From the NCBI RefSeq assembly GCF_000002995.4, contig NW_025062476.1, positions 12,088,501-12,152,500 of the forward strand: a stretch of 64,000 bases of DNA, read 5' to 3'. The position numbers and the translations under genes are program-made. This DNA comes from Brugia malayi (Eukaryota; Nematoda; Chromadorea; Rhabditida; Onchocercidae). Below, one piece after another: positions 10,936 to 20,914 of this stretch (its first letter is position 1; every line of letters starts with the position of its first letter). Below the pieces are notes generated by a model that saw only the letters and a program-made list of their open reading frames with translations, ran no database searches and was not told the origin of the DNA.

Positions 10936-13900
10936 TCCTAATTCTCTTCTTTTACCTAATCAATTCATTTTTTGTGATAAATGAGATTCAAAGAAAATTG
11001 CCATTTTCAACTGATTTAAAAATTTTCCCAATAATATCACTGATAATTTAAATAATTATATTGTAAGCATTATTTGAACAACTTATGTATTATTGCTGCT
11101 TGATTAATATAAAATTAAATATTAAAAAATATTTGCATGAATTTTAATAGCAAAACTTTTAAGTTCTTTATGAATCATTTATGCTACTAGTCCGACCATA
11201 TTTACTTAGTATTAAACTTTATGGACAAAATAATTTATTGGAATTTGTCATTGAATATACTATCTTCTCATGTTAGTTCATTTATACTTTTTCAAATAAT
11301 AAACAAAACATGAAAAAAAAAAAAAAAATTTTTTTTTTTAGGTATAAAATTAGTAACGAAATTTTGTTAACAAAATGGTTGCATTACAGCAAAGTGTAAT
11401 GTATTCATTTAAAAATTTATCATTTGTAAAATAATTTTAATTTTCACGAAATAATCTAAAATTAATGTAAGAAAAACAAATTGGAATAAAATTGTTGCTT
11501 TCAAGAAAAAAAAGTGCAAATTATTATAAATTCAAACTGAAAACATTAGGAAAAAAACTATGATACATGTTTAAATTTTTCAAAATAAAAATTTTTTATA
11601 GGTTAATTGTTCAATTTAATTTCTTAAGTATTGATATTATGATAATAACAGATATTATAATATTTCATTTGTATTTATTAATTTGAATTTCTAAATATAG
11701 GAAATTCAAATATTATAATATTTTATTTTTATTTGTTAATTTGAATTCTTAAATATAGGAAATTCAGATATTATAATATTTCATTTTTATTTGTTAATTT
11801 GAAATCCTAAATATAGGTATTATGGTAATAACAGATATTATAACATTCCTTTTACTATTGGATGGCAATTATGAGACAATCAAATATTTCTTAATAATAA
11901 TATTAATATGCCAATTAATCATACTTTTTCCATTTTCTTTGTCAGGTAAGTTAACCCACATGTCGGGTAACTAATAAGTAATGCATCACAGATTATTATT
12001 TTATTCAAATTAAAAAAAAATGTTATTTTAAGGAATAATTCTTGCTATAACAACACAACAAGCATCTGCTAAAGCTTTTAGTAGCACTTGGTTGGAAAAT
12101 TTTCATTATATTCATTATTATTCATCAAATTTAACTGCACCAATGGCAAATTTTTTTACATAAATATTTCTTCGTTTTCTTTTTTAGATTTAAATTTAAA
12201 TTTTATATCGTTTAAATAAAAATTTTTCATTTTGCAAAAAAAGAAAAAAAAAAAAAGAGATGAATTTTTGAAGTTTTTCTTTTCTTAAAAAACAAAGAAA
12301 AAAATTCAGTTAAATATAATAAAGTCTAACATAGAAAATTTCATGAATATGAATTTAAATTTAAATTTGTATCATTTAAATACAAATGTTTTATTTCACT
12401 AAAAAAAAAAAAAAAAAAGTGATTTTTTTGAATTTTCCTTTTCATTTTGAAGAATTTTAGTTAAATACAACAAATTTAATAGGTGAACTTAAGGATTTAA
12501 ATTTAAATTTATATCATTTAAATAAAAATATGAATTTTATGATTTTTTCATTTTTTACTTTTTCTGTGTTTTTTTTTTTGAAGAATTTCAGTTAAATGAA
12601 ACAAATCTAATAGAAGATTTAATGGATATGAATTTGACTGAGCAAGATTTCAATACTTCAAATTTAATCAAAGATGTTATCGGTGTGCGTGAATTGATTG
12701 AAAACGAACCAATTATCAAAAAGCTTGACAAATATCTCACATTTGTTCGACTTATAAATTTTAAAAAATTTCAATTTTTTTTTTAAATAATCCAAAAATT
12801 TAGTTTTTTTTCTTATTAAAAAAAAAAAAAAAAAGTATAATATAAATAAGTTTAAAACGATTATAATATATTTGAAAAAAAAAAATAATAATACATTTAA
12901 AATAATGTAGTATAAATAAGTTTGAAATTTTTAAAATCTTATCAAATCATTTGAGAAAAAAAAAAAAAAATTGAAAGTTAAAGGTTAATTCGGTTCAGCG
13001 ACAATTAGAATGCTGTGGTGTTGAAGGATCACATGAATGGTTAAGTTTATATTCTGGGACATTTGCGCTTCATAAGGTTTCGTTTTTATATTGTTGCGCA
13101 ATTTACATATGGAAAATTACATAATTTATTTTACTTTTATTGCTTTTTTCTTACAAAATTTATTTTTTATTTTTATTTTAAAAAAAAAAAAACATTACAA
13201 AATTTATTTTACTTTTACTTTTATTTTTTATTTTTAGTTTCATAAAAAAAAAGTGAAAATTTTACTTTTATAGTACTTTTATCTTTACTTTCATAAACAA
13301 TTTTTTAAAAAAAATTTTCTTTTTTTTTTTAATAGCTTTAAAGCTAATGCAAATGTTATAAATGAAAGTTAAAATTTTTCTTTTGCATTATTCATGACTA
13401 AATTTAATAAATTTTATGATAGCATGTCAAAATTTTGTTTTTTTTTTTTAACTTTGTACTTAAATATTACTTGTTTGTTAGACTTTTTGGTTATCAGTTG
13501 ATTATCAGTTATTATCAGTAGGTGTAACAGAACTGATATAAAATTATTGTATTATTCAAATGCAATATAATTTAGTCAATCAGTAAATAAAATTTGTAAA
13601 TTTTAGATGACAAAAAAAGATTTATGGTGGTCAGATAGTTGGGTACCAAGGCGATTTACACCTTCGTGCTGCTCAGAGACAAATTTTTTATGTTCAATTT
13701 ATTTAGAGAAAAGTTTATTTTATTTTTTCTTTTTTTAATAATAACTTATTTTTTACTAATTATATAATTTTACTTAAATTAACTTTGAATTAGCTTTTGT
13801 ATTTTATAGTAAGGAAATTGTTATATAAAAAAAGAAAAGAAAAAATCAACAAATTAATCACTGCGAATGTAAAATGTTTAAGTTTTTTTGATTTTTTAAA

Positions 13901-15631
13901 AATTCTTTATCATTTTTCATTCAAAAAAAAAAAAAAAAACATTGTTTCTTTTATTAATTGCATAATTTTATTTTATTAATTTGCTTCACTTTTTACATTT
14001 TAATTTATTTTGTTTAATATTTGAAAATTAAAATTTAATTGCATTTTTAGATAAAACAAACCAACCATTTTATAAAAATCAAATTATTGGTTGTCGAAAA
14101 AAAGCAATATCTGAAATTACAAAAAATATAAAAGTTAAATTATTTTATTATTATTTTTATTTATTTCATTTTTTCATTGATTACTTATTATTAATTATGA
14201 TTATCGAAGTAATTAATATGGATAGCTTATTAATGATTTAAAAATAATTATTTAAATATTACACTCAACAAATTAAAACGAATAATTTTTGTAATTTCAA
14301 ATATTTAGAAATTACTAAAAGTATAAATGTTAAATTATTTCATTTTATTAGTAAATCATTTTTTATTAATTTTCAAATAATTATGATTAATCTAAGTAAT
14401 CAATTAAAAATAAATATTTAAATATTACACTTAGCAAACTAAAACGAATAGTTTTTCTGCAATTTCAAATATTTGATAATATTATCATAAACATTTTAAT
14501 TTAATTACTTTCTTTTATTTATTATTTCACTTAAATTTAAAAATTTTCTTTTATTTAATTATTATTCCATTTAAATTTAATAAATATTTCCTTTTATTTA
14601 ATTACTATTTGATTTATTTCAACAGATTTTATGCTCATTTATGATTGGAGCTATATTTTTACAACTTATTTTATCGCCACTCATTTATTTTCTCATCGAA
14701 CGAAGGAGACGAATTGAACGAATACTTTATATTACTCGATGGAAACGACAACTTGAGGTTATTGCAAAAAATGAAAAAAAAGAAAAAAGATTGCTTAAAT
14801 TTAAAATAAAAAAATTGAATTATGATTGATATTAAAATTAATTTTAAATGAAGAAAAAATAAACAACAAATTGCTTAAATTTGAAAATATATTAAAATAT
14901 GATTGATATTAAAATCAATTATAACCTTTTTTTTTTTTTTTTTTTTTTTCTTCTATTTAAAACATTCTGATAGTATTTCAATATTTTTAGTATCTAAGAA
15001 GTTGAAATTGAAAAAATACACGAGATAGTATGCATAAGTAAAGGAATTATTACACGAAGACAAAATGATAACAAAAATAATAAGTGATAACAAAAAAAAA
15101 AAAAAAAAAAAATTTTGTTTAAAAAATAAATTTTTCGACGAATAATTATTAGAATTATGCGCTACAAATTCCAGTTTTTAAAATTAATAAATTAAAATAG
15201 GAATTGTACATTGATAAAAGTGAATGAATATGATAGTTATTAATTTAAACGAAATAATAGAACTAATTAAAATACAATATTAATTAGCGGTTTTTTTTTT
15301 TTTTCAAAGAATTTCAAAGAAGAATTTTTTTTGAAAAAAAAAATTTCCGAAATTCTTACGATAGATTTCAAGCAATGATAATTAATGCTAATTAGATTGA
15401 TACTAACTGATAATCAAAATTGATTGACACTAGTCGGATTAATACTAATTAATAATTAGTGATAACTAGCACTAATTGGATTGATGGAATTAATAATTAG
15501 TGTTAATTGGCATTAATTAGATTGATATTAGTATCAAAAATTTGTAAAATTCATTTCAATTAAATTTATTTTAGGTTTTATTACAACAGCAACGAAAAGA
15601 TGTTAGTAATCGAAATGATCAATTGTTGTAA
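10616..15631 (+). CDS. Tetraspanin family membrane protein
   Basis: Four-pass membrane organiser protein. Exons: 10616-10685, 11164-11271, 11817-11945, 12033-12080, 12584-12744, 12984-13076, 13607-13712, 14051-14133, 14626-14757, 15575-15631; 328 codons plus stop, all phases consistent. TM1 lies in SIALMLMVLKSCIVFIVLY, TM2 around IEYTIFSCIMVITDIITFLL, TM3 in YFLIIILICQLIILFPFSL and TM4 in SFMIGAIFLQLILSPLIYFL (about residues 270-289). The large extracellular loop has the diagnostic CCG (residues 182-184, in VQRQLECCGVEG), PSCC (222-225), an additional Cys (232) and GC (252-253). The usual Cys pair after TM2 is absent. The C-terminus is basic and polar; skipping the last splice would instead give a different tail ending at 14829. 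The EC2 exons are secure; several N-terminal introns use weak donors (G|GTTAAT, A|GTAGCA, TTT|GTTCGA), so exons 1, 2 and 4 are provisional. Confidence 0.75.
10736..10931. repeat. (ATT)n microsatellite in tetraspanin intron 1
   Basis: Nearly 200 bp of ATT triplets with scattered variants (TTTTATTACT occurs twice at about 10773 and 10833, indicating an internal duplication). The Ile/Tyr/Leu-rich open frames across it are artefacts. Confidence 0.95.
11630..11850. repeat. 58-bp tandem repeat abutting tetraspanin exon 3
   Basis: Three copies each end in TTCTAAATATAG-like sequence (TAG at 11700, 11758 and 11816, exact 58-bp spacing). The third TAG is the predicted acceptor of exon 3. The first bases of that exon (GTATTATGGTAATAACAG, then ATATTATAAC) are also a copy of 11631-11660, so the repeat includes exon-edge sequence. 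Confidence 0.85.
12165..12620. repeat. Three diverged copies of a 130-150 bp block, the last forming exon 5's 5' edge
   Basis: Words around ATTTAAATTTAAATTT, TATCATTTAAATA, TTTTTGAA and (T)CAGTTAAATA recur, with the CAGTTAAAT-like landmark at about 12309, 12460 and 12591. The third copy is the predicted start of coding exon 5; the first two are decayed intronic relatives. Confidence 0.75.
14095..14500. repeat. Diverged direct duplication (about 190 bp) in tetraspanin intron 8
   Basis: The end of exon 8 and its donor (ATCTGAAATTACAAAAAAT, ATAAAAGTTAAATTATTT) recurs at about 14305-14342 as TTTAGAAATTACTAAAAGT / ATAAATGTTAAATTATTT. The following landmarks TATTTAAATATTACACT and AAACGAATA recur at about 14250-14283 and 14415-14450. 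Confidence 0.75.
15380..15540. repeat. Degenerate tandem repeat rich in CTAATTAGATTGATA
   Basis: Several imperfect copies of a motif of about 40-50 bp containing (C)TAATT(A/G)GATTGAT and AATAATTAGTG(A/T)TAA. Lies in the last tetraspanin intron. Too decayed for an exact unit. Confidence 0.6.
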
Positions 15632-16799
15632 ATTAAGAAAGAAATGAAAAACGAGAAGGAAATAACTGAATAAAATAAAATTAAATGATAGGAAATTGAA
15701 AAATGAATTAATACAAAATTAAATAAAAACTAATTTACCACTCGTTTTTCATCATTTTTTATGCTTGAAGCAGTACCAAACCTAACGTTTTATGCAACTA
15801 TATTTGATCAATTTTACCGATTTAAGTTTAAAAAAAAAAAGATATTTCTATTTTCCTTCAACAAAATATCTTTCCAGTATATCTTCCGGCATATCTTTTA
15901 GTTCTCAAAATGTATTTAAGTTCAATAAAATCTGTACATTTATTAATACACTAAAACTTATCAATAAATACAGAAAAACAAAAAGAAACAATATCACAAT
16001 TAAAATATTTAAATCACAAAAAAGGTACGCTTAAGAACACAAAAAAAAAAATTTATAATTTAATATCATTTAAATAAAAATCCATCAACATAACAGTTCT
16101 AATCGAAAAATAAAAAAACCTTACTATTCATAAATTAAAGTTAAGTTTCGTAGCTATACAGTCATTAAGTAATTAGGATGAGAATCAGAGGTATTTTTTT
16201 TTTTTTTATTCCAATATATTCCAATAATTCCTTATTCCAATATATATATATATATATAGCTGAATCGAATAAATTAGCAAAATGCTTAATGAAAGAAAAT
16301 AAAATTTTGCATAATATTTTCAGTTACAAATTTTATGTCAATTGTCAATGACTGTTTTCTTTTTTTTTTTAAAGAAATCAGCATTGATTCGCTATGATAA
16401 AGTTAAATCGTTTAAAACAGATTTAATTATTACAATTTTAAAAGTTTTAAAGATTTATAATAGATTAACATTCCTTATGATTCTTCTGATTTTCTCAGCA
16501 TTCTTATATTTTTACAATTTCAACATCAAAATCGCTCGATATCTATTTACAGCGTGTCAAACTACCAAATGAGTATATGTTCACCGAGTAGATATATATC
16601 TAAAAAAAATTCTAAATGCCTATTAAGATACATTTTTCGAATTTGTGATACAGATTTGTTTAAAGTTTTTGAAAATATGTGCAATCATCTTTATATATCC
16701 AAGATGCAGTAATCGTTGAATAACTTCTTCCATTTCGAATATATTTTTAAATTTTATTAAAATAAAAAATGAAACCTAATGTAACTCTAAAATGGTAAT
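15632..16799. other. Intergenic, convergent tetraspanin and SNM1-like genes
   Basis: About 1.2 kb of AT-rich sequence with a short (TA)n run at about 16242-16256. A plus-strand open frame ending at 16572 contains a hydrophobic stretch (LTFLMILLIFSAFLYFYNF) and relatively balanced codon use, preceded by an acceptor-like T-run plus AAAG; I could not link it to any gene. The frame at 15792-16034 looks like chance. Confidence 0.45.
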
Positions 16800-19700
16800 T
16801 TAATCCAGCAATTCATATATAACATCTGGAAGCAATGGTGCATTTGAACAATCATAGCAAATGTTCTCTTCGACATCATATGAATGGCTTATAATTTCAA
16901 CTGAAATAAGCAAAAATTAACAAAGAAATGTAAATTTTAGAACTTCATTTTCTAATCAATCAAAAATGTGAATGAACTGCAGTATTGATTACCTGATATT
17001 GCTTTAATATTCTTTATCTGGTATTCCTCGAAATAAATCAAAATTATTGAAAATTTTTGTAACTATTCACATTAAAAAGAAAACCCATATTCTCTATATA
17101 ATTATGATTACCATTTTTTTCATAAAATGTTCCAATGACTGATATATCGTATTGCTTTTCCAATATTTTCATAGCCATTTTTATATCAAATATATTGCTA
17201 TCAATGCTTTCACAAGTAACTTGTAAAGAATGTTCAATTCTCTGTGAGTCATCATTCCCTTCTGTATATTTCATATCGAATATCATTTCATTTAGTCCAT
17301 CATTATCATCTATCCCATCAAAATTATTTTCATTTTTATTTTTATTCAGAATATTATGAGTGAAAATATTGAAGAACTTTCGAAATGAATAAGCCCACGA
17401 ATTTGCATTTGAATTCCAGTTATCATCTAGCAGATCAAACAGCGTGTCAGAAATGTTCATTTCTAAATGCTGTTCGCTGATGAAACTGTTATCATGACTT
17501 TCTTCTAGTAACATCTTTTCCATAATTTCATCACTTTGTATATTTTCAACTGTTGATAGTCGATCACAAAAATTATTAAATGAGTAATCAAAAGCTAATC
17601 CAACCCTGCAGCAAAATAAAGTCTGTTACATTCAATTTCTATCTGTCTATTTAATATGTATATATTTTTTGGTGTTATAAATATATAAAAATCCATTCCT
17701 TCTAATAGAATAGCTTAATTCAATTAATACTATCTAAAGTTAATACCTCACAATCTATATATAGAAATTTAATTAATACCTTACAATTTATATATAAAAG
17801 TACAATCTGTGATTCTATTAAAACCATCCAAACATTTATCAACTACTATTTAAAAAACTGGTCAACTAGGAGAACAACTGGCTTTTGAAGTTATGAATAG
17901 AATTCCATTATACTCTTTTTCCTTTTAAAACTATAAATTTATAATACATAGTATATATAGCAAATTATCGCAAAAGTGAAAACTAACCTGCAAGAAAAAC
18001 TAAATGGATCAAAAAATAACTGTTCTGGATTGCCATATTCTTCTTCGCAGTAATTCATTGTTTTTATCTTGGTTAAACTTAATTTCTGTAATTTTTTCTC
18101 CATAAAATGTGATAATTTCTTTGGAGTGCCAATTATACGAGCGAACGATAACAGTGAAAGGAATGAACGTAGTTCCATTGAACTGCAGTGATCCGAATAT
18201 CTAATCAAATGCTCCCGCTCACTGCTATAAAAAAAAAAAAAACACTACTACCAAATTTTTAGTAGGAAATGATTTTTAGACAAAATATTATTGATAATCA
18301 AGAACGAACGGACTATACACAGTATTGGAAATCACATATCGCTTATTTTGTTAAAAGATGTGAAGTATTAGATGGTCAGAGTGAATAATCAGATGACATA
18401 ATGTTATTAGTATACTGTACTGATATTATAGACAGTTTGATATTTGTGATTAATAAATAATCCTTCCATAAAAAATTTTATAATACATCTACTGCTAATG
18501 ATCTTAATATTAATATGATCAAGTGTCTTAGATTTTGAAATTTAAAAAAGAAAAAAAACCTCGTGAAATTAAGTGTTTAAATAACTGCATTAATTCATCG
18601 TTAGAATTTTTTTTTTTCTTTTTTGAAGCAAGATCGTGTTAATGAGTAAATAAACAAATGAAATATTCAATAAGCAAACTAAGGAATTATAAATATGGTA
18701 CATAAGAAGTTCGAAATTTGTAAAGGGAAACAATTTTAAAAATATACAAAAAGAAAAAAAAAACAATTTTTGAACAGAATCTTTTATGTAAACCTAAAAC
18801 AAAATTTTAAAATACTGACAAGAAATCTGGACAAAAATTCTTACTTTAATGACATATTTGGCATAAAGTTAGATTCCATAGAAACTTTGATAACATGAGA
18901 ATCAGTTGTGGGAAGAACTTCTTTACTTTCTCTGAAATAAAAAGAAAAAATAATCAAAATACTATATTATCCTAACTGTGTCACGAATTTCAGAGCAATG
19001 AAACAAGTATTATATGAGAAAGCAATCAAATTATGTAAGGAAAAAATCAAGACATATTCAAGATTTAGCAGTTTCAGAAACTGCTAAATAAGAAGGGAAA
19101 TACCACAATTCTTCAGCATACTTGTTCATGAAAATTAAAACCTATAAAGAGAACAAACCCTTGTGAGCAAGTCCAAATGTAAGTGTCGCCTTTCGTTTCC
19201 GAAAAATAATCTTTTATTCCGAGAATACCAGCAATTTCGAAGCGTTCTGGATGCAACCAAATCTTACACTGCAAAGTTTCATTTTATACCGAATGAATGT
19301 AGAAATAAATTAATCTTATTTTGTCCATTCTTATTGAATGAAGGATAAAAAATTTGAGATATACTAGGATTGATTTGCATTTCAATTTGTCACTTTTTGT
19401 ATACCAAAACATTGAGAATTTTGTTCTTTTTTAATGAGATGGATGGTAGTCAACTAAGAAATATAATCAGAGAAATTAACCCATATAATAAGGTAAACTA
19501 ATGATGAATGATAAATATAAAGAATACCTCAAGTTGTCGAGAAATATTGACCAAAAGACTTTCACAACCAATTAATGGCACTGGAATAGCTACACCACTA
19601 ACTCCGTTATATTTCAGTTTTCGAAGAAGCTCTGCTGCTTTTTTTGCTGATGATTGTCTGCTTGGAAATTCCCCATCCGTGAAATCAACGTAAGACGAAT

Positions 19701-20914
19701 CAATGCAAATGAGATCAAATTTTTTCTTAAAAAAACTTGTATAATTTGAATTAACTGGAAGGAAAGAAAAATGTTTCTCAAGCAAGAAGTCATTCAAAAC
19801 ACTAGTTTTTCAGGTTTATGATTCTATAATCATTTGCTTCACTGATCCAGTTTTCTGATTCTATAGTCTTAAAATTTTGCTTCCATATTATCCAACACAA
19901 TCTTGTTTTTCAGAACTTTGATCCTACCATTTCTGAAATAAATTCTTCGATTCATAAACTTTAAAAGTCATGTAAAGTATCCAAATCCATCTATTTGAAA
20001 AATAATAAACAAAAATTTACCTCTTGCAATGCTGATAAACCTATTACATTCCGATAAAATTTTGCATCGGCTCGAAAAAATCCTGTGTACAAGATCCGAC
20101 GTAGAGTACTGTGATGTTCACGTTCAATGATTAGCATAACAGAGCCAGGTGCATGATTTGCATCTACAAGCATCACCCGAAATCTTTCCATTTTATGCCA
20201 TACATTCAAATCTAATGGTCGAATCCATTTATCCGAAATTTTATATTTTCTTCCAGTACTTATCACAGATAATAGTTTGGCTGTTATCGGTGAACAACAT
20301 ATTCGATTGCATTGCCATTCACTCTACAAAATCAGATGCAAATTAATCACTGAAAAGTCTCACTAAATGAAAAGTATCAAAATAACTTCACTATATTACA
20401 TAATCGCTATTTTATTTCGAAATTTCTTTATGGATTTTGCGTATATTCGCTATTTTGATGACTGTTTGAAAATTTTCAAATTAAATTTTCATTTGTTCGG
20501 AACAGTAAGCAATGCAGAGCTTATACAAAAAATATTTACTTTTATCGATCATCATACTGATTGATTTTAGTCAATAAACGAAACAAGCAACGAATATAAC
20601 TGAACAAATTAACAAATTAGGTTAACTTTACTTTGGTATAGTGAAAAAAGAGGTTGTGATATTACGTGTGTTATTTACAATTTCGAATTCGTCTAGAATA
20701 AATTTTTTTGAATCAAAATTAAACTTATAGTTAATTTCCGGATATGCCTAGAAGAAATTTCAAAAATTTGAGTCAAACTTACAACTAATTTCCGACATTG
20801 ACGAGAATGAGCACTGGAAAGGAAACAATATTTGACATCTGGATTAGTACCAAATACGTCTATCGCAATAAAATTGTCAATTATCAAGCCTTCTGGTTCA
20901 GTTGAAAAAATCAT
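16800..20914 (-). CDS. SNM1/Artemis-like MBL-beta-CASP protein with lost metal ligands
   Basis: Related to DNA cross-link repair nucleases (Artemis, Apollo, SNM1A). Exons on the minus strand: 20914-20783, 20323-20021, 19725-19528, 19268-19159, 18931-18845, 18224-17988, 17605-17071, 17026-16993, 16900-16800; 578 codons, phases consistent. Family landmarks in order: YCFLSSAHSRQC (residues 29-40, aligned to the HxHxDH motif), RICCSPITAKLL (51-62; family YCSPVT), DANHAPGSVMLI (98-109; family HCPGSVMF), RILYTGFFRAD (120-130; family VLYTGDFR), FDLICIDSSY (148-157), FPSRQ (165-169) and IRYSDHCSSMELRSFL (family FHSSYSEIKDFL). Three of four ligands in motif 1 are replaced (S34, R38, Q39; H36 kept), and the motif 3 Asp is Phe126. 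H101, D154 and H289 remain. The frame is intact across nine exons, so this looks like a maintained pseudo-enzyme rather than a pseudogene (inference). The C-terminal tail after residue 355 is acidic and unrecognised. Exon 7/8 junction needs a 44-nt intron and is uncertain; a stop at 17044 is the alternative. Confidence 0.75.

Noticed and set aside
10674..11051. Plus-strand ORFs of poly-Ile / poly-Tyr
   Set aside because: They translate the (ATT)n microsatellite in a tetraspanin intron.
17135..17359. Plus-strand ORF opposite the SNM1-like gene
   Set aside because: It is antisense to a coding exon with a consistent minus-strand model.
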